Assembly: GCF_947179515.1 (NCBI RefSeq)
Contig: NC_067474.1
Span: forward strand, 92,507,324-92,571,323
Length of the DNA stretch: 64,000 bases
Source of the DNA: Apodemus sylvaticus
Lineage: Eukaryota > Chordata > Mammalia > Rodentia > Muridae
Direction of reading: 5' to 3'
The notes beneath the pieces were generated by a model. That model did no database searches, had not been told where the DNA came from, and saw nothing but the letters and a program-made list of their open reading frames with translations. Shown here piece after piece: positions 34,621 to 47,005 of this stretch; position 1 is the first letter of the stretch; each line of letters starts with the position of its first letter. Both the position numbers and the translations under genes were made by a program.

Positions 34621-35860
34621 ATGGAAGAATCAACAAAACCAGGAACTGGTTCTTTGAGAAAATCAACAAGATATCTATACCTTTAACCAGACTAACCAAA
34701 GGGCACAGACAGTATCCAAATTAACAAAATCAGAAGGGAGACATAACAACAGAAAATAAAGAAATTCTTAAAGTAATAAGATCCTACTACAGAAGTCTAT
34801 ACTCAACAAAACTCGAAAATCTGGATTAAATGGATGATTTTCTAGACAGAAAACAAGTATCAAAGCTAAATCATAACTAGATAAACCATCTAAACAGTCC
34901 CAGTAACCCCTAAGGAAACAGAAGTAATCTTTAAAAGTCTCCCAACCAAAAAATTCCCAGGCCAACATGGTTTTAGTGCAGAATTCCACCAGACCTTCAA
35001 AAAAGACCTGAAATCAATAATTCTCAAAATATTTTATAAAATAGAAATAGAAGGAACACTACCTAATGCATTCTATGAATCCACAGTTACACTAATATCT
35101 AAGCTGCACAAAGACCCAACAAAGAAACAGAACTTCAGACCAATTTCCCACATACATATGCTGCAATAATACTCAATAAAATTCTTGCAAACCAAATCCA
35201 AGAACCCATTAGAACAATCATACACCAAGATCAAGTACACTTCATCCCAGGGATCCAGGAATGGTTCAATATATGGAAATCCAACATTGTAATCCACTAT
35301 ATAAACAAACTCAAAGAAAAAAAAAAGCCCATGATCGCATTTGCTGATGAAAGAAAGCCTTTGACAAAATATAACACCCCTTCAGATTAAAAGTATTGGA
35401 AAGTATAGGATTTTGAGGTTTATACCTAAATATAAAAAAAATCAATATATAGCAAGCCAATAGCCAACATTAAACTAAATAGAGAGAAACTTGAAGCAAT
35501 TTCACTAAAATCAGGGACAAGACAAGGCTACCCACTCTCCTCCTATCTACTCAATATATAGTTCTTGAAGTTCTAGCCAGAGTTATTAAGCAACTAAATG
35601 AGATCAAAGTGATTTGAAGAATTGGAAATGAAGAAGTCAATATATCAGTAATGGAGGTGATATGATAGTATTCATAAGTCACACACACACACATACACAC
35701 ACATACAAATCCACAAGAGAACAGATAACCACTGATAAACAACTTTAGCAAAGTGGCTTGCCACAATATTAACTCAAAGCAAATCAGCAGTTTTTCTCTA
35801 CTCAAATGATAAATGGGCTGAGAAAGAAATTAGTGAAATGAAACCCTTTACAATAGAACA
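34621..35860 (+). mobile_element. L1 ORF2, RT-containing segment, decayed
   Basis: ORF2 from the region before the RT fingers (ACCAGGAACTGGTTCTTTGAG at about 34638) through motif A (about 35345-35365) and the RT core to GAGAAAGAAATTAGTGAAATG. The motif C region, around 35645-35700, has been replaced by or expanded into a CA/CATA simple repeat (35678-35706). Numerous frameshifts. Confidence 0.8.
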
Positions 35861-36396
35861 CACATGGTATGTACTCACTGGTAAGTGGATATGAGCCAAA
35901 AGAAGCTCAGATTACCTGTGATGCAACTCACATGCCATATGAAACTCATGAAGAAAGAGGATCACACCAAGGTGTGGATGCTACAGTACTAATCAGTAGG
36001 GGGAAGACTTTGGGAAGTAAAAGGAGAGAGGGATCTGGGAAGGAGAGAAACAGTAACCCAGTTCAAATATGGGAGGAAATGGGGGACAAGTATAGAGGGT
36101 AAGAAATTTGAAAGTAGGTATTTAGCAGTGAGGGAGGGGGAACTGGGTGTAACCACTAGAAAGACCCAGATGCCAGGAACCCAGGAGGTTCCCAGAATCC
36201 AGCAGGGAGGCCTTTAGCCAAAATAGCCAACAAAGGGTAGAACCTTTAGAAACGATATCCTGTGGATAGGCACAGATTCCAGTTGAAGAATGGGGCCACT
36301 TACCAACCTCAAAAATATTAATCCAGAATTCCTCCTGTCAAAAGGAAATGCAGAGACAAAGAGTGGAGCAGAAACTGAAGAAAAGGCCATACAGAG
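35861..36396 (+). mobile_element. L1 ORF2 end and 3' UTR of the old L1 (part 1)
   Basis: After a deletion of the rest of ORF2, the sequence jumps to the ORF2 end (CATGGTATGTACTCACTGGTAAG; stop region about 35880-35895) and then the 3' UTR. A younger L1 is inserted at 36397, and this 3' UTR resumes at 38105. Confidence 0.75.
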
Positions 36397-38086
36397 GCCT
36401 TAAGGTGTCTACAGATTCAATTCAATCCCCATCAAAATCCCAACTCAGTTCTTCACAGAGTAAGAAAAAACAATTCTCAAGTTCATCTGTAATAACAAAA
36501 AACCCAGGATAGCTAAAGCTATTCTCAACAACAAAGGAAATTCTTGGGGAATCAGTATTCCTGACTTAAAGCAATACTACAGAGCAATAGTGTTAAAAAA
36601 CTGCATGGTATTAGCACAGTGACAGACAAGTGGACCAATGAAATAAAATTGAAGATCCAGAAATGAATTCACACACCTATGGTCACTTCATCTTCAACAA
36701 AGGAGCCGAAAACATCCAGTGGAAAAAAGATAGCCTTTTCAACAAATGGTGCTGGTTCAACTGGAGATCAGCATGCAGAAGAATGCGAATTGATCCATTC
36801 TTATCTCCATGTACTAAACTCCACTCCAAGTGGATCAAGGACCTCCATGTAAAAGCAGACACACTGAAACTAATAGAAAAGAAACTGGGGAAAACCCTTG
36901 AGGACATGGGCACAGGGGAAAAGTTCCTGAACAGAATACCAATACCTTATGCTCTAAGATCAAGAATTGACAAATGGGACCTCATAAAATTACAAAGTTT
37001 CTGTAAGGCAAAGGACACTGTTAAAAGGACAAAACGGCAACCAACAAATTGGGAAAGGATATTCACCAACCCTACATCTGATAGAGGGCTAATATCCAAT
37101 ATATACAAAGAACTCAAGAAGTTAGACCCCATGGAACCAAATAACCCTATTAAAAATGGGGTACAGATCTAAACAAAGATTTTTTACCTGAAGAAATTCG
37201 GATGGCTGAAAGACACCTTAAGAAGTGCTCAACATCATTAGTCATTAGGGAAATGCAAATCAAAACAACCCTGAGATTTCACCTTACACCAGTCAGAATG
37301 GCTAAGGTCAAAAACTCAGGAGACAGCAGATGTTGGCGAGGATGTGGAAAAAGAGGAACACTCCTCCACTGCTGGTGGGGCTGTAAGATGGTACAACCAC
37401 TGTGGAAATCAGTCTGGCTGTTCCTCAGAAAACTGGACATGACGCTTCCAGAGGACCCTGCTATACCTCTCCTGGGCATATATCCAAAGGATTCCCCGGC
37501 ATGCAATAAAGACACATGCTCCATTATGTTCATAGCAGCCTTATTTATAATAGCCGGAAGCTGGAAAGAACCCAGATGTCTCTCAGTGGAGGAATGGATA
37601 CAGAAAATGTGGTATATTTACACAATGGAATACTACTCAGCAATTAGAAAACAATGAATTCACAAAATTTTTAGGCAATTGGTTTGATCTGGAAAATATC
37701 ATCCTAAGTGAGGTAACCGAATCACAAAAGAATACACATGGAATGCAATCTCTGATAAGTTGATATTAATTAGCCCTGAAGCTCTGAATACTGAAGGAAC
37801 CAATCACATAACAAATGACTCCCATGATGAAGTATGGAGAGGGTCCTGATCCTGGAAAGGATTGATTTAGCATTGGAAGGGAATATAAGGACAGAGAAAA
37901 AGTAGGGAGGTGATGGGAGAATGGGTGGAGAGAAGGTTTATGGGACATATGGGGAGGGGGGATCTGGGAAAGAGGAAATCATTTGGAATGTAAATAAACA
38001 ATATAGAAAATAAAAATTTAAAAAAAAAAACAAAAAAAAAAAAAACAAAAAAACCAAAAAAAAAAAAAGTGAGGAAAAAAAAAAAA
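36397..38086 (+). mobile_element. Younger 5'-truncated L1 nested in an older L1 3' UTR
   Basis: A perfect 18-bp target duplication AGAAAAGGCCATACAGAG (36379-36396 and 38087-38104) frames it. It starts inside ORF2 (ACAGATTCAATTCAATCCCC), passes the native stop region near 37765, a 3' UTR of the AATATAGAAAATAAAAAT subtype and a long impure A tail (about 38017-38086). There is no inversion. Its target is the 3' UTR of the older L1. Confidence 0.95.
36663..37657 (+). pseudogene. L1 ORF2 C-terminal remnant, two frames
   Basis: Two adjacent open stretches encode consecutive ORF2p regions. 36663-37172 (169 codons) covers the segment after the RT. 37202-37657 (151 codons) covers the C-terminal domain with its C-x3-C-x7-H-x4-C motif (CWRGC, then LLHCWWGC). 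They lie in different frames. The break is at the A-run near 37147, which has five A where I expect six from related L1s, so the first frame ends at 37172. A further frame loss near 37650 removes the last 40-odd residues. Endonuclease and RT are absent, so it is not functional. Confidence 0.85.
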
Positions 38087-38104
38087 AGAAAAGGCCATAC
38101 AGAG

Positions 38105-38690
38105 ACAGACCCCTTAGGATCCATCCCAGCTGTTGATACCAAACCCAGACACTGATGATGCCAAGATGGGCTTACTGACAGGAGCCCTGTATAGCTGTCC
38201 CCTGAGAGGCTCTGCCAGAGCAGGAAGAATACAGATGTGGATATACACAGCCAAACATTGGACTGAGCACAGGCATCCCAATGGGGAACTTAGAGCAAGG
38301 ACTGTAGGCGTTGAAAGGGTTTGCAACCTTATAGGGAGAACAATATCAATCAACCAGAACCCCCAAAGCTCCCAGGTACTAAACAACCAACCAAAGAATA
38401 CACAGGAGGTACCCATGGCTCTAGTTAGACATGAGCAGTAAATTTACTTATCTGGCATCACTGTGAGGGGAGCCCCTTGGTCCTTTTGAGCCTTGATGAT
38501 CCAGGATAGGGGAACACTAGGCCACTGAGGCAGGATTAGGTATGCGTATGGAGGAGCACCCTCAAAGAGGCTGGGTGGAGGGAGAAGAGAGGAGGGGGCT
38601 TGGGGAAGGGAAACTGGGAAGGGGGATAACATTTGAAATGTAAAGAAATAAAATAACCAATAAAAATGAAAACAACTTGCACTTAGAAAT
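38105..38690 (+). mobile_element. L1 3' UTR of the old L1 (part 2) with tail
   Basis: The old L1 3' UTR continues after the nested copy: CTGACAGGAGCCCTGTATAG, GGTTTGCAACCTTATAGGG and AAGGGGGATAACATTTGAAATG, ending in ATAAAATAACCAATAAAAATG-like tail sequence at about 38680. This completes an L1 relic that began near 31985. Confidence 0.85.
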
Positions 38691-38934
38691 ATTTATAATA
38701 AAGTCCTTTAAAAACATAACCTAATATCTATAATATATTTTAATTTAAATCTAAAAATAAAATTGATTAATAAATAAAAATGTAATAGCAAATTTATAGC
38801 TATGCTTCCAGGAGATCAGCTGCCCATATTACGCATGTAGCCATTTGTGGGTCTTTCTTTTTCTTTGAGTAGACCTAGATTTTTCATAAGAAATCAGAAT
38901 GTATAAACATGAACAGAATAGTTAACATTTTCTT

Positions 38935-40192
38935 TTCTTTTTTTTAAAATTTTATTCAATATATTTTTTATTTACATTTCAAGTGATTTCCCCTTTTCTG
39001 GTCCCCCACTCCCTGAAATTCACATAAGCCTTCTTCCCTCCCCCTGATCTCCCACCCACCCCTTCCCACTTCCCTGTTCTGGTTTTGCCTTATACTGCTA
39101 CACTGAGTCTTTCCAGAACCAGGGATCACTCCTCCGTTCTTCTTGTACCTCATTTGATATGCGGATTATGTTTTGGGTATTCCAGTTTTCCAGGCTAATA
39201 TCCACTTATTAGTGAGTGCATACCATGATTGGTCTTTTGAGACTGGGTTACCTCACTTAGTATGATGTTCTCCAGCTCCATCCATTTGTCTAAGAATTTC
39301 ATGAATTCATTGTTTCTAATGGCTGAATAGTACTCCATTGTGTATATATACCATATTTTTTGCATCCATTCTTCTGTTGAGGGATACCTGGGTTCTTTCC
39401 AGCTTCTGGATATTATAAATAGGGTTGCTATGAACATAGTGGAGCATATATCCTTATTACATGGTGGGGAATCCTCTGGGTATATGTCCAGGAGTGGTAT
39501 AGCAGGATCTTTCAGAAGTGACGTGCCCAGTTTTCTGAGGAACCACCAGACTGATTTCCAGAGTGGTTGTACTAATTTGCAACCCCACCAGCAGTGGAGC
39601 AGTGTTCCTCTTTCTCCACATCCTCACCAACACCTGCTATCTCCTGAGTTTTTAATCTTAGCCATTCTGACTGGTGTAAGGTGAAATCTCAGGGTTGTTT
39701 TGATATGCATTTCCCTAATGACTAGTGAAGTTGAGCATTTTTTAAGATGTTTCTCCACCATCCGAAGTTTTTCAGGTGAGAATTCTTTGTTTAACTCGGT
39801 TCCCCATTTTTAATAGGGTTATTTGGGTTTCTGGGGTCTAACTTCTTGAGTTCTTTGTATATATTGGATATTAGCCCTTTATCTGATGTAGCGTTGGTGA
39901 AGATCTTTTCCCAATTTGTTGGTTGCCGTTGTGTCCTTCTGATGGTATCCTTTGCTTTACAGAAACTATGTAATTTTATGAGTTCCCATTTGTCAATTCT
40001 TGATCTTAGAGCATAAGCTATTGGTGTTCTGTTCAGGAACTTTCCCCCTGTACTGATGTCCTCAAGGGTCTTCCCCAGTTTCTTTTCTATTAGCTTCAGA
40101 GTGTCTGGCTTTATGTGGAGGTCCTTGATCCATTTGGATTTGAGCTTAGTACAAGGAGACAAGGATGGATCAATTCGCATTCTTCTGCATGC
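38935..40192 (-). mobile_element. 5'-truncated L1, antisense, with 16-bp target duplication
   Basis: Poly(T) and 3' terminus at the left, 3' UTR to about 39195, then ORF2 C-terminal codons on the - strand up to AACTAGCATGC at 40192. Perfect target duplication TAGTTAACATTTTCTT at 38919-38934 and 40193-40208. Truncation is clean and not inverted. The 3' UTR shares GATTGGTCTTTTGAGACTG with the copy at 13416, indicating the same subfamily. Confidence 0.95.
39195..40180 (-). pseudogene. L1 ORF2 C-terminal remnant, broken
   Basis: 39791-40180 (129 codons) encodes the region after the RT and ends at the five-base A-run near 39812. 39195-39437 (80 codons) encodes the final ORF2p residues to the native SLISGY stop. 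The zinc-knuckle-like part between them is out of frame or mutated. Not functional. Confidence 0.8.
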
Positions 40193-40374
40193 TAGTTAAC
40201 ATTTTCTTGACAGAAGTTGACTTATAAAATATTATGTGAAATTGGGTACATTTGATTTTTTTGTTTTGTTTTTCTTTATTTTTCATGGCTTCTTTCATTT
40301 TATATAAGGAGACATTTTATTTCTAGATAATAATATACTCATACAACTATAACCAGCTCAAGGGGAGTTCTGGT

Positions 40375-40935
40375 TCCCTGAGAACCAGATGCTGTGGTGT
40401 GCTTGCAGACAGAAGCCTAGCATGGCTGCCCTCTGAGAATTCCAACAAGCAGCTGAAAGAGTCAGATATAGATACTAGTACTGAATCAGTGAAGGGAACC
40501 TGGGAGCCCCTGTGGTTGAATTGAGGAAAAGCTAGAAGCTGTGAAAGAGGGCAGTCCCAGGGGAATACCAGCAGTCTCAACTCAGCGGGACCCCCAAATT
40601 CTCTGAGACACTGAGCCACCAACCAGGGAACATACACCAGCTGATATGAGACCACTAACACATATGCAGTAGAAGACTGCCTGGTCTGGATTCAGTGAGT
40701 GAAGATGTACCTAACTCTTAAGAGACTTGAAACCCCAGGGAGTAGGGAGGCTGGTGGGGTCTGGGTTGGGTGTGAGGATATCTTCTTGGAGACAATCAGG
40801 GATGAAGTATGGGATGGGGAACAATTGAGGGGGGAGTAGACCAGGAGGATTATGAAGTCTCAACTATAAAAAATGATTAAAGAATAAAAATAAATAAATT
40901 AAACATTTTAACTGAAAATAAAAGAAAAAAAACAA
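40375..40935 (+). mobile_element. Lx-type L1 3' UTR end, sense
   Basis: Ordered Lx 3' UTR words: AACAAGCAGCTGAAAGAGTC (40444), ACACCAGCTGATATGAGACC (40633), CTTAAGAGACTTGAAACCCC (40717) and an A-rich tail with AATAAAAATAAATAAATTAAA. The 5' border is approximate and no target duplication was found. Frames in it are not coding. Confidence 0.8.
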
Positions 40936-42742
40936 TGAATTTGCATGTACCCTTCAAGAAGAACAACTTTTCAAAATCACAATATGGAAGTTGAATTTTT
41001 GACACCTCATTCACACCAGTTTTATTCATGTTTCAATATTTTTTATGCCCCTGTGCATTTCAGTGTCTTTGAGTTTATGTATGTGGTTTTAAGTCCTTCA
41101 CAGCATCATGTGTTAGTCACCCTAGGACAAGTGCATGCTAGAGCACTCAATGCTACAAGCTCATTCATATTCCAATTTTAACCATTAAACCTTCAACAAT
41201 ATCTCTGAATGTCAACAAGGCCCGAGAGCAACTATCTTGTTCTCCATTACTTCATGTTTACAAGGGTGTTATAAAATGAGTAATAATGTATATAATAGTT
41301 TGAAATTCCTTTTCACTCAATTTTTTGAGAATAATTAAAGTTTATATGTATAATAGCCTATTTCTTTCATTTTTATTGCAGGGTCACATGAATTTCTATT
41401 TTTACTTTCCTAGCATATAGATAATTTATAGCTGATGGATAGTATACATAAATATCCCTGCATATATGTATTCAGAGATTTGAGTAAATATGTTTTCATT
41501 TTCTAGATATATGTCTCCATATTTAATTACTGTGAGCCACTTCATTAGAAACTGCTAAGCAGTTGTCCAGAATGAATGGTATTCCTGACAGCAACATATG
41601 AGTGGCCCATTGCTTTGTATCATTTTTGATAGAAGATGATGTCAATGACCCAGTTTCTAACTTTATCCATTCTGCTAAGTATAGTATGTATCTTCAGTTT
41701 ATTTCACTTTTGTATTTCTGTAATAGTCCTCAAAGCGGAAGGTCTTTTTCTGTTAGCTGTATGTATTTGTGTAATGTATAGTTCTTTGCTCATTTTCTTT
41801 ATTTTCTACTTTTCTTTGTTTCTAGTTTCAAATTTCAAGCCTATCTACTATATACATACATATTTTTAAGGATTTCTGCAAAATTACTTAAATAGTTTGT
41901 ATTATTTCCCTTTTGCTGTTTTAGTTTTGGGTCCTGTGATTATAATATATGCTTGTTAGTTGATAAAATCCATTTCTATCTTTTCATAGCTTCAGAAAAA
42001 AAATGAACACTTTGCTGTCAATTTGGTTACTTTCTCCAAATTAAAAAAGTGTTTCAAGCAGGAAATGGTATTTTTTATTTATTTCTAATATTTTGTTTTA
42101 TTTCATTGGATTTATTTTATTTTTCTTTGATTTGCAAACATAAGAAAAGAAATGTGGTCTATTCTCTTTAGTTGTAATTATGTTTTTTCCATGGCTGTCC
42201 TTCCTTCTTGATGCCCAAATGTTTCCACTTACTATTACCTTCCTCTGTGAAAAATATTGTAGATAAATTTTCCTAATTTCCCTTCAGTTGATAATGTCTT
42301 TCTCTTCTGTAAAACTGAATATTGAATAGACCCTAGCCATATCGCTTACCAAAACAAATGAACAAACAAGCAAACATCAATTTCTTTCCACTATTTCATA
42401 ATCAGTTACCAAGAAAAACAAAATATAGTCTTCTGCGCCCAGTTCATATGCTGGGTCACAAGATACCCTAAAGAATGAAGTGTGACCAGCAAATGACAAC
42501 TGGGGGAAAAAAAAACAAGTACCCCTCGCCAATCCGAAAGCTGCTCTGCCTGGAATAATCTTCCTCTAAATTCTCAAACCTCATAATCACTAATTAGAAA
42601 ATATAACAAACCATTTCCCCCCACAATTTCTTTTTTAATAATGTTTGTTATTAAATCTTTGATAATCACATATAATACATAAACTGTCCCCCAGATGAAC
42701 CTAATCCTGCATATTCATCCAGCACTACTGCTCTCTCACTAC
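40936..42742. other. Intergenic AT-rich sequence
   Basis: About 1.8 kb without a recognisable gene or transposon. The stretch 42420-42600 is slightly GC-richer but unassigned. Confidence 0.6.
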
Positions 42743-42743
42743 T

Positions 42744-42806
<63 letters not shown>

Positions 42807-42835
42807 ATCTCTCTCTCTGTCTACCTATCTACCTA
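42743..42835. repeat. (CT)n microsatellite with CTAC/CTAT tail
   Basis: About 80 bp of CT repeat followed by short CTAT/CTAC units to about 42840. It abuts the 3'-side break of an antisense L1. Confidence 0.95.
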
Positions 42836-42844
42836 CTTACCTAA

Positions 42845-43722
42845 GAGAATGCATGTGATTATTTCTATCCTTGTATCTGTGGAGGGTCATATTGTTTATG
42901 ATTATATGGTCAATTTTGGAGAAGGTTCCATAAGTGCAGAAAAGACCTTATATTCTTTTCTTTGGCGTGAGATATTCTGTAAACATCTTTTATATCAGAA
43001 TGCCTACTCCAGCTTGTTTGAGAACATTTGCTAGGAAAACCTTTTTTCAGCTTTTTACTCTGAGGTAATGTCTGGTTTTGTTGCTGAGGTGTTTTTTCTT
43101 TTATGCAGCTAAATGTTGACTCCTATTTATGTATTCAGTCGATTAGCCTTTGTCTTTTTATTGGGATATTGAGTCCATTGATATTGAGAGATATTAAATA
43201 CCAATGATTGTTAGGGCCTGTTATATTTCTTGTTGGGTGTGGTATTGTGTCTTTGTGATTCTCTTCTTTTGTCTTTGTTGTGAGCTGAATAATTTCTTGT
43301 GTTTTTTTGGATGTAGTAACCTTCTTTGTGTTTGGCGGTTTCCTTCTAGTATCCTGTGTAGGCCTGGAATAATAGATAGATAATGTTTAAAGTGATTTTG
43401 TCAGGCAATATTTTGGTTTCCTCCATCTACGGTGATTAAGAGTCTTGCTGGATGTAGTAGCCTGAGCTGGCGTTATTTTTATATTTGGGTCTTCATGACA
43501 TCTGTCCAGGATTTTCTGGCTTTTGCATCTCTGTTGAGAAGTCTAGTGTAATTCTAATATGTCTCCTATCTTATGTTACTTTTCCTTTTTCCCTTAAAGC
43601 TTTTAATAGTGTTTCATTATTCTGTGAATTTATTGTTTTGATTGTTATGTGACTGGAAGGTTGTCTTTTCTGGTCTAATCTATTTTGTGTTCTATAGGCT
43701 TCTTGAACATTTATGGCCATTT
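42845..43722 (-). mobile_element. Antisense L1: ORF2 start and ORF1 (part 1)
   Basis: Read on the - strand, 43215 to about 42850 is the endonuclease-coding start of ORF2 (AATGGACTCAATATCCC, AAAGACAAAGGC). The sequence up to 43722 and beyond is the inter-ORF spacer and ORF1. The L1 3' half is absent: the segment simply ends at the CT microsatellite. Strongly diverged, no frame survives. Confidence 0.75.
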
Positions 43723-43887
43723 TTTTGGGGGGGGGGTGGATTTGGTTTTTTCAAGACAGGGTTTCTCTGTATAGCCCTGGCTGTCCTGGAACTCACTCTT
43801 TAGACCAGGCTGGCCTTGAACTCAGAAATCTGCCTGCCTCTGCCTCCCAGAGTGCTGGGATTATAGGCTTGCACCACCAACGCCTGG
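43723..43887 (-). mobile_element. B1 SINE, antisense, inside L1 ORF1
   Basis: G/T-rich remnant of the tail (43723-43747), TTTCAAGACAGGGTTTCTCTG, then the complement of the B1 body to the CCACCAACGCCTGGC start. Perfect 15-bp target duplication CATTTATGGCCATTT at 43708-43722 and 43888-43902. The tail includes a run of 10 G. Confidence 0.95.
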
Positions 43888-44850
43888 CATTTATGGCCAT
43901 TTCTTTGTTTATCCTAATGAATTTTCTATCGTTTTGCTGACTACGGTTTTCTGGCCATTTGAACTGGGATTCTTTACCCTCATCTATTTCTATTATTCTT
44001 AGGTTTAGACTTTTCATTATGTTCCAAATTACCTGGATATTTTGGGTTAGGAGAATTTTATATTTTGTATTTCCTTGATTGACATGGCATCTTCTATGCC
44101 TGAGATTCTCTCTTCTGTCTCTTATCTTCTGTTGGTGATACTTGCATCTGTAGGTCCTAATCTCTTTCCTAATTTTCCCATCTCCAGTGTTGCTTCAGTT
44201 TCTGATTTCCTTATTGCTTCTATTTCCATTTTCAGGTCTTGGACTGTTGGTTCAATTCCTCTATTTGCTTGATTATATTCTTATATATTTCATTAAGAAA
44301 TTTATTTTTTTTTCCTCTTTAAGGACTTCTAGGTGTTTGCCTTTGTTTTCCTGAATTTCTTTAAGGGGGTTATTTACATCCTTTAAGGAATGTAGGGCTT
44401 GTTGAGTTGGGATAACTGGATTCTGATAGTGCCAAACTGCTTCTTGTCATTGGGTTGTCTCTGGTGTTACCTGGCATGGGTGTCTGTAACTGGAACTAGC
44501 TCCTTGGAGGCAGGTAGAGCTCTGATCCTTGCGTTAGAGCACACCTCCTATGAGGCAGACAATGCCCTCTCATTGGGGTGGGTACTTGTGTCCCTAGTTA
44601 GAGCAACTATTTTCTCTCCCTCACTAGAGCAGTCCTCCAGTGTCCCTGGTTAGGGTGAGCCTCCTGGGAGACAGGCAGGCTTTGGAGTCTGGGGGTAAGA
44701 TCTGTTCCAGTTAGAAAGGGACTTTAGACTGGTAGGACTATATGGGACAGCTCCTATATCTGCTGGGCTATGTGGGGGTCCCAGCTGGAAAATATTTACT
44801 TGTTCCCCTGGTTATGAAGACCTCCTGGGAAACAGGCAAATTATGTTAGT
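43888..44850 (-). mobile_element. Antisense L1: ORF1 and 5' UTR (part 2)
   Basis: On the - strand: 5' UTR (about 44850-44430, GC-richer, with repeated CTCCTGGGA and CCTGGTTA-like words), ORF1 start, and coiled-coil codons (about 44430-43900). It complements 42845-43722 to give the 5' half of an old L1. Confidence 0.7.
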
Positions 44851-46988
44851 TTAAACAACACATTGAAATTAAATCCTTGAATTTTATCTTATTTAACACC
44901 ACAATCTAAATGCACCTCTGCACTCATAAACTCACAGAATTTTATTTACCAGACAAACCTGTAAAATATGAAGCTGTTTATCATTATATGTATGGAAGAA
45001 AAGCACAGAAATCTTTTCTCCTGGCAGGGATGGTATTGTCAAGTGAGGGCTCTTGATCATGTTTATACCATAAGCCATTTTTCCCCTATGGCATAGCCTT
45101 CAAATCCAATCAGACAGTGTTTGGAATCACATATATACCTTTTTCATGTGAGATTTGTATTTTATTTTTCATTCAATATCAATGCATGTCCCTATTTCAG
45201 TATAAGCTTTCTAACACAACCTTATCTGAAGTATATTTAATAGATATTTTAAATAATAAATTATGTTTATTGCATCTGAAAATGAATGAGTGAAAATTCT
45301 TTCTTCTAAATGAAGTTACATTGGAGATAATTAAAAGTCAAACTGCACTTAACTTTTTGCAGTTGCTTTTAGGTTATTAAGAAATGCAAAATTCCTTTAA
45401 TACCATTAGGTGTGGTACTGTTCTTGGTCCAGTCCAGGATGCTATTTTAAAAAAGCAGACTAAGGAAGCCATGAAGAGCAAGCTGTCTAGTCGTAACCCA
45501 TTCATGATCTCTGCGTCAGCTCTTATCTCTAGGTTCCTGCCTTGTTTGAGATTCTGTTATGACTTCCTTCAATAATGGTCTATGTTGTAAAGTATAAGTC
45601 TAATTTATCATCTCATCTCCAAGTTATCTTTTAGTCACAGAGTTTCATTACATAGTACCCATAAATAATATAATATGATATAATAATATAATATAATATA
45701 ATATAATGTACTATATGTGGAAGAAAAAAATAATCACTAATATTGCCCAACTATGATCCATGGAAGAGCAGCTTAAGTATTTATCCTGGCTATACCAATA
45801 TACCAGTATGAGTAATTTTATTATTCTATTCATTTATTGAAATAATTGTGATACATTTTCCATGGCACCCACACGCAGCCCCATATATGGTCTCTGGTGC
45901 TTGGACTCATGAACAGTGCCTTGTCCGGCTTCCATCTCAGGGACAGGGCCTTAAATACAACTGGAGAGTTTTTAGTTTGCCCAACATTTCTGCCTCTACA
46001 ATACCAGTGTCTGTAAAACTCTCTTTTATTTGCTAGATGTAGTTTTTTAACTCAGAGACTTGCTATTAAATAAATAAAACCTTTTATTCTGAACTCTGTT
46101 TGGCTGAACTCAGGTGTTCTGGTTCAAACTCCTGTCAAAGCTGAATGATTCAATCAGGTTTCTTTCAGCTCCTCACTGAATTGCTCTGCTTGGCCTCAAA
46201 TAACTCTGGTAATTTGTTCTGGCCCCTTCTTATTCTCTGGTTTCAAATGGCTCTGTTGACCTGCATTGAACTGCATGAGCTCACTCACTATCCCGACTCC
46301 ACTGTACTGTATTTCTCACTTAAATTCAACTATGTGTGGATTAATGTATAAGTTCTTCATAGGACCGCTTAAAAAAATTCATGAAGATTGAAACTATTAA
46401 CCCAAAGGTACAATAAAAAAAGGGGAAATTAACTCAGTAGAGAAAAGTTTAGTTAGCTGTCAGTTGCAGAGGTGCATTAAAGAGGAGGTGGCTACTTTTA
46501 AACACTGGAGAGGGTAACAATAGACTCTGGCAAGAATATGTGCTCCATTATAATCAGTTAAGAAACAGAGGAAATGAAAGACTTGAATCCCTTAATGTGT
46601 GTCAATATCCCATTCCCAATAACCTAAGGAACTTGCCCAAACTCTCTATGCCCTAAATGTCCACCTAATGGTACCACTCCAAAGACCAAAATTGCCTCAC
46701 TTAGGGAGACTTCTTTGAGAAGCCATGCAAATAAAGTATTAGTATTGTGTTAAGGACGTAATGATACTTTGGACTGAAATGTGTGGGTCACTCCCCTTTT
46801 GTGAATGAACCATTTTATGAGAGATATTATCATCTATATCTAAGGAGAGAATCAATTCCTTTTCTTAAAAAAAATGTATCATTAATTTCTACAAACCTTA
46901 ACTCATAAATTTTTTTTTAGTACTCAACCATTTATGTACTTTTCTGGCTCTTTTATTTAAATCAAGCTGCACCAATATTATGGATCAA
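44851..46988. other. Intergenic sequence; possible LTR-like patch
   Basis: Mostly AT-rich. A (TAATA)n-like tract lies at 45665-45712. From about 45860 to 46100 the sequence is GC-richer and ends in TAAATAAATAAAACC followed by TTTTATTCTGAAC, which could be the polyadenylation part of an old LTR or a retrocopy; I could not identify it. No gene recognised. Confidence 0.4.
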
Positions 46989-47005
46989 AACAAAATGTTA
47001 TTTTA

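Noticed and set aside
42743..42835. Splice-site polypyrimidine tract of an exon
   Set aside because: It is a pure dinucleotide microsatellite next to L1 sequence, with no following open exon.
44399..44653. 84-codon frame in GC-richer DNA
   Set aside because: It lies in the antisense 5' UTR of an old L1.
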